Of a DNA stretch of 64,000 nt, positions 28,290-36,381 are shown in pieces. The translations under genes were made by a program, and so were the position numbers. The DNA lies in assembly GCA_004293725.1 (NCBI GenBank), contig REAW01000011.1, positions 45,999 through 109,998 of the forward strand, given 5' to 3'. The stretch comes from Curvibacter sp. (lineage in GTDB: Bacteria; Pseudomonadota; Gammaproteobacteria; Burkholderiales; Burkholderiaceae_C). Each line of letters begins with the position of its first letter. Position 1 is the stretch's first letter. The notes beneath the pieces are model-generated. The model was not told the origin of the DNA, did not search any database, and saw nothing but the letters and a program-made list of their open reading frames with translations.

Positions 28290-29062
28290 ATACAGACCAT
28301 CAAACACAGAGAAGTCGATCATCTGCAGACTATTTTTCCAATGCAGTCGGTACACAGATCCAGTTGGCCCACGCTACTAGTTTGGATCAACTTGAAACTA
28401 TTCTTGGCGAGGAATGCGAACTGCTTGGTTTCGATAGTTTTTTCTATGCATTGCGTACACCCACTAGCTATTCCAATGCCGAAATCATCGTGCTTGACGG
28501 GTTCCCCGAACGCTGGGTTAAACGCTATTTTGAGCATGCATATTTCGACATTGACCCCGTCAAGGAATGGTGTGTCAAAAAAGTGGTCCCGTTGTGCTGG
28601 AGTGATCTCATGCTGGAACCCGGTAGTCGGTCTGAAACGATGATGCTTGATGCAGCAAGCTATGGACTTTGCGATGGGGTATCGATGCCGGTCCATAGCC
28701 CACAGGGGGAACTTGGAATTCTTAGCTTTTCTTTAAATGCCCCACCTGCGCACGCAAGAGCAATTGCAAAATCCTCAGTCCCTCATGTGCATTTGCTGGC
28801 TAACCATCTGCACCAAGCCGTGCGGCGCATTAGCGGCCTGTTAGAAGAAGTTAGCCCAGTTCTCACCGAACGCGAGCGCGAATGCCTTTCTTGGGCAGCA
28901 GATGGAAAAACATCTGGCGAGATCGCGCAGATTTTGGCGATCACCGAGCGCACAGTCAATTTCCACCTTAACAACTTGGCGCAGAAGATGGGTGCAACCA
29001 GTCGGCAGCACGCGGTGGGCAGAGCCGCGATGCGGCGACTGATTCAGCCGAGGCCCTTCTAG
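28286..29062 (+). CDS. LuxR-type quorum-sensing receptor/regulator (LuxR solo)
   Basis: 258 residues from ATG 28286. The N-terminal autoinducer-binding domain (about 15-165) has the ligand-pocket residues of TraR/LuxR at matching spacing: Trp77, Tyr81, Asp90, Pro91 and Trp105, with Gly131 in the DGVSMPV strand. The C-terminal GerE helix-turn-helix (about 190-250) reads LTERERECLSWAADGKTSGE then ITERTVNFHL. Acyl-homoserine lactone binding is therefore plausible. No synthase gene is in the window, so it is a solo or has a distant partner. Codon use is more AT-rich than the flanking genes. It probably regulates the two genes downstream. Confidence 0.9.
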   Translation: MNTDHQTQRSRSSADYFSNAVGTQIQLAHATSLDQLETILGEECELLGFDSFFYALRTPTSYSNAEIIVLDGFPERWVKRYFEHAYFDIDPVKEWCVKKVVPLCWSDLMLEPGSRSETMMLDAASYGLCDGVSMPVHSPQGELGILSFSLNAPPAHARAIAKSSVPHVHLLANHLHQAVRRISGLLEEVSPVLTERERECLSWAADGKTSGEIAQILAITERTVNFHLNNLAQKMGATSRQHAVGRAAMRRLIQPRPF

Positions 29063-29203
29063 TCTCTATCGCATGAATTCGACTGCCTGACTCCAAACAT
29101 CTCGCTCGATCCCAACGCTGAGTCGTGAACTCCCCTCAATCTTGCCGGCGCAATCGCCGCTGAGATCGTCGCAATCACTTTACAGAGTTCTATTCAATAA
29201 CTA

Positions 29204-29235
29204 TTGACGGGGTATTTCACTAGATCACTGATAAA
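29204..29235 (+). promoter_or_regulatory. Candidate promoter of the diiron oxidase-cupin pair
   Basis: TTGACG at 29204-29209 and an AT-rich CTGATAAATT around 29228-29237 give a sigma-70-like arrangement with 18-19 base spacing, about 90 bases before the downstream ATG. The 261-base gap after the LuxR-type gene is AT-rich here. I do not see a clear 20-base lux box with CTGT/ACAG arms near it. Confidence 0.35.
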
Positions 29236-29323
29236 TTTTTATTCAAACAACTTCTCACAAGCAATGCTTTATCTGTTGGCACTGCGGACCTGAGAGGAGC
29301 AATTTTTTTATAAAAAAGCAAGC

Positions 29324-30073
29324 ATGCAAATGAATTCAATTTTAGAAGAAGCACTCAATCACCGTGCAGTAAATCACCCATACCTCATAGCATTGCGCGA
29401 CGGTAGCTTCAAACGTATGGATCGCGCGATTCACGATTTCGCTGCACAGTATGGTTTCTACAGTGCGTGGTTTCCGAGATATCTCACAGCTGTAATCTCT
29501 GGAATGGAAAATCCAGAGCATAGACAACATCTGATCAGCAACTTGGCCGAAGAAAGTGGTCACTTACAAGAAGATGATTTAGAGGCTGTGCGGCAGATTG
29601 GTATCAAAGATGAATGGGTGCAAGGTGTTCCGCACCCCCAACTCTTTCGCCGCTTTCAGAATCACATGGGGGTAAAGGACAACAAAGAACCAAGCATTGA
29701 AGTCGAGATTTGGCGTGAGTCGTTCTTTAAATTGGTTCAAAGCGAATCTGTCGCTGAGTCCGTAGGCGCCATAGGCTTGGGGACCGAGTCGATCGTCAAA
29801 CACATCTACCAATACATCATCGAAGCGATTCAAAAACATACCAACCTATCGCAAGAGCAGTATGTATTTTTTCAGTTACATACCCAGGTAGATGATGAAC
29901 ATGGTTTGGTTCTACTTGATATTGCCAAACAGATGTCCAGCAAAGACAAGAAGAATGAAAATGATTTGAGAAAAGGCATGCTGAAAGCCTTGAATCTCCG
30001 TGCAGCATTTTGGGACGACATGCATGCGCGGGCGCTCAAACTTGATGAAGAGGATGCGTCGTATGCAGTTTGA
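29324..30073 (+). CDS. Heme-oxygenase-like diiron oxidase (HDO / iron-containing redox enzyme family)
   Basis: 249 residues, all helical in character, matching the PqqC/TenA-like iron-containing redox enzymes (UndA, CADD, SznF, BesC relatives). Candidate iron ligands are Glu77-x2-His80 (EESGHLQED), Glu155 (GLGTESIVKH) and the signature His186-x3-Asp190-x2-His193 (QLHTQVDDEH). HDO enzymes use two irons and dioxygen to desaturate, cleave or N-oxygenate small amines, amino acids or fatty acids. GAGAGGAGC at 29291-29299 is the likely ribosome site, although it is rather far from ATG 29324. Its stop overlaps the cupin gene by 11 bases. Substrate unknown. Confidence 0.82.
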   Translation: MQMNSILEEALNHRAVNHPYLIALRDGSFKRMDRAIHDFAAQYGFYSAWFPRYLTAVISGMENPEHRQHLISNLAEESGHLQEDDLEAVRQIGIKDEWVQGVPHPQLFRRFQNHMGVKDNKEPSIEVEIWRESFFKLVQSESVAESVGAIGLGTESIVKHIYQYIIEAIQKHTNLSQEQYVFFQLHTQVDDEHGLVLLDIAKQMSSKDKKNENDLRKGMLKALNLRAAFWDDMHARALKLDEEDASYAV

Positions 30074-30845
30074 TTTTTTCATTAAGGCGTGGCTAGCAAA
30101 CGCCTTGTCCGAATCAGAACGTCAAAACATCGTAGATGGTTTTGTGATGTTGACAATTGCAATTGCCAACAAACAGCCAGAAATACTAAGAGGCACATCT
30201 TTGGTTTTCTCTGGGCTGTATCTCTACGCGATTCAAAGTGAAAGAAAACTGAAGGATGTCATAGCACTGGCCAATGGCTTTCTATCTGAGCAGGTAGATT
30301 TCACGGTCACAGTTGAGCTTAGAGAATTGGTTGGACAGTTTTGGGCAGATATTCAATACAAAAGAGTGGAGCATCTGATCGAAAAAATCAACTCCAAGAA
30401 CTCACTGGCAAAATTCATTGATCACACTGCATACGCATCTTCGTTGAGTGACTCGCGTGCCAGCAGACTGTATGAGAACAAGTCTGAAAAGCTCAATGTG
30501 GAATTCAGCGTCGACACGCTTCCATTTCCATTGGAAGTTCTGGATCCTCGCATAGTTCGAATCCCGGTGGGTAGGTCGAACGAGCTTCACAAACATGCGC
30601 ATGAAACAATATTCGTGTTTATGCAAGGACGTGGAAGTGTAAAGATTGATGAACTTTCAATCCGAGTCCATGCCGGTAGTTTGATTTTCATCCCCCGTTG
30701 GTGCATGCACCAGTCCATTAATGAGGGAGAGACTGAGATGATCCTGTTAGCGGTCGCAGATTACGGTTTGACAGGGAAAAGCTTTGTAGGGAATTACTTG
30801 AAGTCTGCGCGTCTCAAAAGGGACGTTGAGCAACAACCGAACTAG
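30063..30845 (+). CDS. Cupin-domain protein with helical N-terminal half
   Basis: 260 residues; ATG 30063 overlaps the diiron oxidase stop, so the two are co-translated. Residues 1-140 are helical and unrecognised. A RmlC-type cupin follows with motif 1 HKHAHE (His176, His178, Glu181 as metal ligands, then FVFMQGRG) and motif 2 PRWCMHQSIN (Pro211, His216, Asn220). The metal site looks intact, so an oxygenase, isomerase or ligand-binding role is possible. It has no helix-turn-helix domain. The low GC content (24 of 60 bases counted in 30121-30180) matches the two genes upstream and suggests joint acquisition. Confidence 0.75.
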   Translation: MQFDFFIKAWLANALSESERQNIVDGFVMLTIAIANKQPEILRGTSLVFSGLYLYAIQSERKLKDVIALANGFLSEQVDFTVTVELRELVGQFWADIQYKRVEHLIEKINSKNSLAKFIDHTAYASSLSDSRASRLYENKSEKLNVEFSVDTLPFPLEVLDPRIVRIPVGRSNELHKHAHETIFVFMQGRGSVKIDELSIRVHAGSLIFIPRWCMHQSINEGETEMILLAVADYGLTGKSFVGNYLKSARLKRDVEQQPN

Positions 30846-30875
30846 TAAGTGAGCCCTTTCGCTCTGCACCAGGGT

Positions 30876-31625
30876 TTAGACCAGAGTGACTTCGCGTAGG
30901 GGCCGCAAAACGCTGGACGGCGTCAAGCCGAAGGTTTTTCGAAACATGTGGCTGAAGTGAGATGAATCCACAAACCCGCCCTCCAGCGCGGCTTGGGTCA
31001 AGCGGCTGTCGGAGGCCAAAGCACACAAGGCGCCGCGCACTTGGGACCACACCCGGTAACTCCGAAAACTCACTCCCATCTCGGCGCGAAACAAGTGGTT
31101 AAAGCGGGATTCAGACAAATCCGTCGCCTGTGCCAGCAGGCCGCGCCTTGGCATTTCCATGCCAGGCCTGCGCAATGCATTCACTCCGTAGGCCACCCGC
31201 GCATCCAACGGGGCCACGTCATGGCAGTCAAACGGCAACAAGGCATCGAGGTCAAATTGGCGCAAATACGCATCCATTGTGCTGCGTCCTTGGGCACGGA
31301 TACATGGCTCCAACACCACGCCGCCGTGGTTTGCAAAATGCGCTCTCCAACGCCGCGTTTCTCCCCCATCTGGCTCCAGGTACATCGTGGCCACCTGCTC
31401 GCCACATGGGTCAAATTCATGCGCGACGCCGCTGTCGATCCAAGCGCTGTAACACGACTCCGTGCGCCCATCGGCATAGCGCAGCACAAAGCGGCCCGAC
31501 AACCCCACCAGCAATGCCGGCGCGCAATGGCTGTGCCAACCGGTGACAGGTAACTCACCCTGATACAAGGACCGGTCACTCCCAAGAATTAAAGAATTTG
31601 CTCCGCGCATAGCCCAAACATACAA
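30876..31625 (-). CDS. AraC-family transcriptional regulator
   Basis: 249 residues. An N-terminal cupin-like sensing region carries GWHSHCAPALLVGLSGRF near 29-46. The C-terminal double helix-turn-helix (about 150-245) has LAQATDLSESRFNHLFRAEM then GFVDSSHFSHMFRKTFGLTP, the typical AraC ending. ATG 31625 is used; an internal ATG at 31610 is equally plausible and neither has a strong ribosome site. It is divergent from the alpha/beta hydrolase gene across a 60-base gap and may control it. It converges with the cupin gene. Confidence 0.87.
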   Translation of the reverse strand: MYVWAMRGANSLILGSDRSLYQGELPVTGWHSHCAPALLVGLSGRFVLRYADGRTESCYSAWIDSGVAHEFDPCGEQVATMYLEPDGGETRRWRAHFANHGGVVLEPCIRAQGRSTMDAYLRQFDLDALLPFDCHDVAPLDARVAYGVNALRRPGMEMPRRGLLAQATDLSESRFNHLFRAEMGVSFRSYRVWSQVRGALCALASDSRLTQAALEGGFVDSSHFSHMFRKTFGLTPSSVLRPLREVTLV

Positions 31626-31685
31626 GTCTTTTGCCCACTACGCCAGTAGCATCGCCGCAAATTCCTAATTGCCCCTCCGCTATCC

Positions 31686-32663
31686 ATGAAAACTCCCTCA
31701 GCCCGTCCATCTGCAACCTTCAAACGCCTGGCTTTGGGGCTGGCCGTGTTCCTGCTGGGCAGTGTGGCGCTGGCCTATTACAGCCTGCCGCAGCACTTCA
31801 AGGCCCCGTTGCTGCAGCTCAACCGCGCCACTGCGGGCTTGTCCGCGCACACCCTCGACAGCGGGGGGCACACCTTGCACTACCTGGACGGCGGCAAGGG
31901 GGAGACATTGGTCCTGCTGCACGGCATTTTTGCCGAGAAAGACCACTGGGTGGACTTTGCGCGGCAACTCACGCCCCATTACCGTGTGCTGGCGCCGGAC
32001 CTGCCCGGCTTTGGCGAAAGTACCCGCTTGCCCGACGAAGACTATGGCTACGCGTCTCAAGTGGAACGTCTGAAAGATATGCTGGACCACTTGGGCCTGC
32101 AACGCGTGCACCTGGGAGGCAGCTCCATGGGCGGAACCATTGCTGCGCTGTTCGCCATTCGCTACCCTGACCGGGTGGCCAGCGTGGCCTTGATTGGCGC
32201 CCCCCACGGCCTGCAAACGCCCCAGCCCAGTGCAATGGACCCTATGGTCGATGCCGGCCAGAGCCCCCTGATCGTCGCCCAGGCCGACGCCTTCGAGCCC
32301 ATGTTGGATTTTGTTTTCGCCCAACGCCCCTTCTTGCCCTACCCCATACTGCACGCCGCCAAGGCAGATGCACTTCGCAATGCCCCATCCAACCAGCGCA
32401 TTTGGAACGCCCAACGCAAAGACCGCTACCTGCTGGAAGCAAACATTGCCGAACTGAAGCAACCGACCCTGGTGTTGTGGGGCGAAAAAGACCGCCTGTT
32501 TGACGTGTCGGGTGCCGCCCCACTGCAAAAACGTCTACCGCAAGCCCAAGTACAGACGTTGCCCGACGTGGGTCATCTTCCCATGATGGAAACCCCCAAA
32601 TCCAGTGCCTTGTTGTATGCCGAGTTTTTGGAAAAGGGCATCGCTGCGCCAGTGAATCCATAG
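31686..32663 (+). CDS. Membrane-anchored alpha/beta hydrolase (esterase/lipase-like)
   Basis: 325 residues with an N-terminal hydrophobic segment (about 14-33) that is probably an uncleaved anchor or signal. The hydrolase core shows the oxyanion motif LLHGIFAEKDHW near 77-88, nucleophile Ser in GGSSMGG near 146-152, an acidic residue in LVLWGEKDRLFD near 264, and the catalytic His in PDVGHLPMMETP near 297-308. The substrate is not inferable. It is divergent from the AraC gene. Confidence 0.85.
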   Translation: MKTPSARPSATFKRLALGLAVFLLGSVALAYYSLPQHFKAPLLQLNRATAGLSAHTLDSGGHTLHYLDGGKGETLVLLHGIFAEKDHWVDFARQLTPHYRVLAPDLPGFGESTRLPDEDYGYASQVERLKDMLDHLGLQRVHLGGSSMGGTIAALFAIRYPDRVASVALIGAPHGLQTPQPSAMDPMVDAGQSPLIVAQADAFEPMLDFVFAQRPFLPYPILHAAKADALRNAPSNQRIWNAQRKDRYLLEANIAELKQPTLVLWGEKDRLFDVSGAAPLQKRLPQAQVQTLPDVGHLPMMETPKSSALLYAEFLEKGIAAPVNP

Positions 32664-32707
32664 CCCCCCCCATTCACACCCACATAATTTATTGAGAGTA
32701 ATTGCAC

Positions 32708-33016
32708 ATGTCGTCTGGTGATTGGAAAGAAATGTTTGACGCCGCAGTTGACGGCGATCTGGCGCTGTTGCGGTATCACCTTGCTGCCAAGGTCGACCCC
32801 AACTATCAGCACCCGGAGTACATGTGCACGCCATTGGTCGCGTGTATTTTGGCAGGGCAATACGACGCCGCGGCATTGCTTTTGCAATGGGGTGCCGACC
32901 CGAAGTTACGCTCAGAAGGTGAGGAGATGACGCCACTCGAGGCAGCCCACCACCGGCGAGATCCAGCCTTGATTCGTTTGATTGATCATTCAATACAGCG
33001 AAAGTGCCTAGACTAG
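32708..33016 (+). CDS. Short ankyrin-repeat protein
   Basis: 102 residues from ATG 32708 (GAGAG at 32693-32697). Two to three ankyrin units are visible: DAAVDGDLALLRYHLAAKVD, then TPLVACILAGQYDAAALLLQ followed by WGADP, then TPLEAAHHRRDPALIRLI. These are protein-interaction repeats and no partner is evident. The 3' end overlaps the convergent CPBP gene by nine bases. Confidence 0.8.
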   Translation: MSSGDWKEMFDAAVDGDLALLRYHLAAKVDPNYQHPEYMCTPLVACILAGQYDAAALLLQWGADPKLRSEGEEMTPLEAAHHRRDPALIRLIDHSIQRKCLD

Positions 33017-33787
33017 CGCGCCCATAACCAAACCTACCACCATCACCAACACAAACACACCCTCAATAGCGTGCGGGATCAGCGCGAACCAGGCGCAGCG
33101 ATAGCGACTGGCGGGCAGCGTCCAAAGCATGGTTGACAGGACAATCGACAGAATGGAAAGTGGGCGGATCAGATGGTAGGCACCGAACAGAACAGCATTT
33201 GCGACCCAGTCCCAGCACCCGAACGCGCCCCTCATCCGGGGCAACAAGACGCCACGAAACAAAAGTTCTTCTCCCAAAACATAGTTGAAAAGACAGGACA
33301 CCAGCGCCATCGGTATCAGCCACCATGCGCCAACGAATTCAGGTCGGGCTAGTTCGGCCAGATCTGGCGCGGGAACCAGCGCTAGCCACGGGGCAAGCCA
33401 GAGCAGCGGCGCTGCCAGAAGATCAGCAAGGCTGGTCTGCTCGATCAATGCTGTTCCCACAATACCAAGCAAGACCCACCAAAGGAGGCGCAGGCGGGGC
33501 TTACCGGTTCGGGGGTCTTGCGGGGATTGCAGCCAAAGCCGGCTCGACCAATTGCTGTGGCGTTCCACCCTGGAATCGGCCCGCAATAGAAGGACCGAAA
33601 GCACAAACTGCCAGGTCATGCCAAGGATCATGAGCGCCCAGATTGTGATTCCGAGGTTAAGGCCTGTTCCTAATGCAAGCAGCGGAGCCACCCAGAACGC
33701 CAAGATCGGCATTGGGAGCGCCGCCGCAAACCAAATGAGCAGGATCTTAGAAATGCTGTATTGACGCAGTGAATCTGTGTTTTGCAT
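33008..33787 (-). CDS. CPBP-family intramembrane metalloprotease
   Basis: 259 residues from ATG 33785-33787; an upstream TTG would add six. About seven hydrophobic segments. The Abi/CPBP signature is complete: GEELLFRGVLLP near 180-191 (glutamate pair and Arg), and a histidine in FGAYHLIRP near 209. The family includes prenyl endopeptidase (Rce1) relatives and bacteriocin self-immunity proteins, with no specific role inferable here. Overlaps the ankyrin gene tail to tail. Confidence 0.85.
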   Translation of the reverse strand: MQNTDSLRQYSISKILLIWFAAALPMPILAFWVAPLLALGTGLNLGITIWALMILGMTWQFVLSVLLLRADSRVERHSNWSSRLWLQSPQDPRTGKPRLRLLWWVLLGIVGTALIEQTSLADLLAAPLLWLAPWLALVPAPDLAELARPEFVGAWWLIPMALVSCLFNYVLGEELLFRGVLLPRMRGAFGCWDWVANAVLFGAYHLIRPLSILSIVLSTMLWTLPASRYRCAWFALIPHAIEGVFVLVMVVGLVMGALV

Positions 33788-33967
33788 ACGATTGCTCTTG
33801 GGCAAATAGGGGCAAAAGCAATGGCTGCGTCTAGTGCCGATTTTTCTGAGTATGCTGATGAATCCATACGAAACCCAGAGACACGAAGACGAGTTTTGGG
33901 AAAGGATGCTGAGAGAAATCCATCTCAGCCATGACCAGCCGCCGCAGACGCAAGGGGCCCCAACTGG

Positions 33968-34426
33968 CTATTGCGCGAACCTCATCTTGAGAGCCAGTTG
34001 CTTCTCCAGAGATTCGGTTGAAAGAAACGGTGTGTAGGTCTTTGCGAAGGAAATGGCGTCTTCCAGCTTGCCGATGTAGTCTGCAGGTTCATTCCAATTT
34101 GCGTTTCGCGTTCCATTTATGGAGGCGTATTCGCTGGAAGGGGGGAGAAACTCGAGGTACTCCGACTCCTTGAGGGCGCCGACCTTCATCAGTGCTTTGG
34201 TCATCGCCTCCAGGTCGGAATAGGAAATGTTGCGTAGGTTGTACTTCGAAACAATGCCTTCGACTGTTTCTGGCTCTTCCCCGACGTGTTCGACTTTCTG
34301 TGCTTTCTTGGTTTGAGTCAAGGCCGCGTCCGCCGGGAGCTCGAATTTTTCATAGTCTCTGCTTTTTGCACCATTCAGGGAGCGATGCAAGAGGGATTCA
34401 AATTTGCTTTGAGCGCTTACGTTCAT
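33968..34426 (-). CDS. Uncharacterised cytoplasmic protein
   Basis: 152 residues from ATG 34424-34426, preceded on the minus strand by a near-perfect GGAGG ribosome site seven bases away; this decides the start over a longer frame. There is no signal or membrane segment. The sequence is polar, with a helical middle (YSDLEAMTKALMKVGALKES) and a patterned EYASINGTRN stretch. I recognise no family. GC is lower than in housekeeping genes. It is flanked by the CPBP gene and an inverted-repeat-bounded segment. Confidence 0.6.
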   Translation of the reverse strand: MNVSAQSKFESLLHRSLNGAKSRDYEKFELPADAALTQTKKAQKVEHVGEEPETVEGIVSKYNLRNISYSDLEAMTKALMKVGALKESEYLEFLPPSSEYASINGTRNANWNEPADYIGKLEDAISFAKTYTPFLSTESLEKQLALKMRFAQ

Positions 34427-34971
34427 GTGAAACCTCCAGTGACGTGTTGATGGAAAGAAAAAACTCTTCAGATCGGGGCAACCAAAATGAAATGGCACGC
34501 ATGCGCTAAGGCGTAAAAGGCGCGAGCGATTAATGAAATGAGTCCAAGTGATTGCTGAACACATGGGTAGGGTTCATTTCAATCAGGTACTTTGTCTGGT
34601 TCTCTGGATGACAACCTTTTCGCAATCAGTAGAACATGTGAGGGGAAAAATGTGTACTGTCAGATCTAGCAGGTGCATTTCAAACGCTCTGCCATTGCCT
34701 GTGTGGCGCCAATCGCCCGAACCAAAAAGGTGTTCCTGGTCCTGCGCCGCATCTGTTCCGGGTAGATAAGCATCTTCGCCTTCATAGCCCCCAGCGCCGC
34801 TATCCGCCGAGTACTGATTCACGTCGGGTTGGATTAGTAGCCGCCTTTCAATTGAGTAACAACTTGCGCAAGCTGTCAGATCTGACAGTAGACCTAGTGC
34901 CGCCGTCGCTTTCCAATTGCACGTCCGTCAGTAACGTACTTGCTCCGATTTTTCTCAATATAGGTAACCCC
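34427..34971. other. 545-base intergenic region without a convincing gene
   Basis: It holds the promoter and ribosome site of the divergent gene ending at 33968 and a segment bounded by near-perfect inverted repeats (34652-34893), and it leads into the lipoprotein gene. A minus-strand frame at 34583-34822 starting with GTG is protein-like in places but matches nothing I know and crosses one repeat end, so I do not call it. Confidence 0.5.
34652..34893. repeat. 242-bp segment bounded by 16-bp inverted repeats (MITE-like)
   Basis: The left end reads GTGTACTGTCAGATCT (34652-34667). The right end, on the opposite strand, reads GTCTACTGTCAGATCT (34893 back to 34878). The two differ at one base of 16. 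The right end also lies within a perfect palindrome CTGTCAGATCTGACAG (34873-34888). No target-site duplication is obvious and no transposase is present. It could be a small non-autonomous element, a relic, or a pair of operator sites. Confidence 0.45.
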
Positions 34972-35385
34972 ATGAATTTGTACACACGACTTCCCCTGCT
35001 CCTGCTTTTGCCCGTTTGCGGCGTGCTCTATGGTTGCGCGTCGGGTACCAGCAGCTCCGCACCATCTGCGGACGCTGGTAACAAGGCTGAACAGAAAATT
35101 TCGATGGCGATTGGCCAGGAAGTCGGTACTTTCAGTATTGCAAGCCAACAAAAAATTGAGTCACCGGGCGGTACCGACGCCATTCAGTACACCGTTAAAG
35201 CCAAGGCCGGAAAAACCTTTAAATGCGACATCTTTGAACCGTCTGGGTTCGGCAAGGTCATGAGCTGGGGGATGGCCAGCGGATCAAGCGCGATGTGCAC
35301 AGATTTCACGGCCGGCTCGGCTGATCAGGGAAAAACAAACAAGGCCAGCTGCAATGCCCTGCTTAAGGCGGCTGGCAAGTGCTAA
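34972..35385 (+). CDS. Small lipoprotein
   Basis: 137 residues from ATG 34972 (AGGT upstream). A basic-hydrophobic signal ends in the lipobox LYGC, giving a lipidated Cys followed by ASGTSSSAPS. The mature part has one conserved-looking domain (GTDAIQYTVKAKAGKTFKCD) with four further cysteines that could pair in the periplasm. Function unknown; an outer-membrane or periplasmic location is inferred. An upstream in-frame ATG at 34852 is rejected because it would bury the signal peptide. Confidence 0.75.
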   Translation: MNLYTRLPLLLLLPVCGVLYGCASGTSSSAPSADAGNKAEQKISMAIGQEVGTFSIASQQKIESPGGTDAIQYTVKAKAGKTFKCDIFEPSGFGKVMSWGMASGSSAMCTDFTAGSADQGKTNKASCNALLKAAGKC

Positions 35386-35455
35386 AGACGACCGCCGTTC
35401 AGAGCCGACGCAAACCTTAGATTGATATCTGTATTTTTCAAGCAGAGGTAAACAA

Positions 35456-36085
35456 ATGAATGTGCAACGGTCCGGCAACTCTCCAGAGTATTCTTTCTTT
35501 CGGCCCACAAGGGAAAATCAAAAGCCGTCGACTGGTCAGTCGCTTGTTGACGGGCAGAAGTCGGATCAACAAGTTTCGTTCTCAAACGCTGCAAAGGCAC
35601 TTCTTGATTCAGAGTCCAAAGAAGTTCAAGCAAAGCTTGATGAAATAAAGGCAAGGCCAGCGGTCCAGCGTACCGAAAATGACTCTGAATTTCTCCGCAA
35701 GAATGACAGCCGCCTCGCCCAAATTACTGCAAAGGGTGCAAGGCGGCAAACCGCCGAAGACTTGGACTATTTGCAAAAAGCGGGCGGTTTTGTCAACACG
35801 ATGTCGAACCTATCGCAAGGGGAGAGGAATCTTTATAACAAGTTAGTTGCGGAGGGAAACAATGAAGCTGCAGGCGCACTAGGCTTGATAGCACTCTCGC
35901 GCCAGGGCTTTGGCGACGTAGCGCTTCCAAACGGCAGAAGCTTCGACCCTAAACAAACTGAAATAACGTCGAAAAACATCAGAGAGTTGTTTAGCCAAAT
36001 GTTCATTGGCACTGATGGTCAAAGTTCGCAGATGTTTAACGCTCTCGCAGCTTATCTGGACACCAACCCTAACGCCAAAATATAA
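35456..36085 (+). CDS. Uncharacterised cytoplasmic protein
   Basis: 209 residues with a clear GAGGT ribosome site eight bases before ATG 35456. It lacks signal and membrane segments. It is rich in Ser, Gln and Asn, with helical stretches (SNAAKALLDSESKEVQAKLD, and NIRELFSQMFIGTD near the C-terminus). I recognise no family. Overall character resembles the protein at 33968-34426 (polar, helical, lower GC), but I see no clear sequence similarity between them. Confidence 0.6.
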   Translation: MNVQRSGNSPEYSFFRPTRENQKPSTGQSLVDGQKSDQQVSFSNAAKALLDSESKEVQAKLDEIKARPAVQRTENDSEFLRKNDSRLAQITAKGARRQTAEDLDYLQKAGGFVNTMSNLSQGERNLYNKLVAEGNNEAAGALGLIALSRQGFGDVALPNGRSFDPKQTEITSKNIRELFSQMFIGTDGQSSQMFNALAAYLDTNPNAKI

Positions 36086-36381
36086 GAATTTGGGCAATCA
36101 AATTCAGCGATGCAACATCGAATTGAGACAGCTTGGTCATCTTGCCGCGAGCGAAAGCCTCTCAACGTTTTTGTTGCGTTACCCGTGTTGAAGCAACGTT
36201 CGCCGTGGCATTGAGGAACGCAAACGTCGGATAGTAGGCATTGGAGCTAGACGTAAAAAGCAGCGCGCTCACCAATGCGGGATTGCTGGGTTCGAAGCCA
36301 CCAATTTCCATTTGTCCACCAGACCAAGCTGCTCAAGGATGGCCCTCCCAACATATGGCCGAAAGTTCAGCGCGTTGCCAA
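36086..36381. other. Intergenic region with a possible gene remnant
   Basis: 296 bases between two convergent genes. On the minus strand the last 110 bases read NALNFRPYVGRAILEQLGLV then DKWKLVASNPAIPHW before a stop, which looks like a real protein tail with no start or conserved domain. It may be a decayed gene upstream of nothing. No hairpin terminator is convincing. Confidence 0.3.

Noticed and set aside
29063..29323. Searched for a lux box (CTGT-N12-ACAG type dyad) between the LuxR-type and diiron oxidase genes
   Set aside because: No convincing 18-20 base dyad found; regulation by the LuxR protein remains inference from context.
33858..34037. 59-codon frame starting MNPYETQRHEDEFWERMLRE on the plus strand
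   Set aside because: The first half looks protein-like, but the frame runs antisense into the 3' end of the gene at 33968-34426 and has no clear ribosome site; too weak to call.
34583..34822. Minus-strand frame with GDWRHTGNGRAFEMH inside the inverted-repeat segment
   Set aside because: Starts at GTG without a ribosome site, runs across one repeat end and matches no family I know; kept as a note only.
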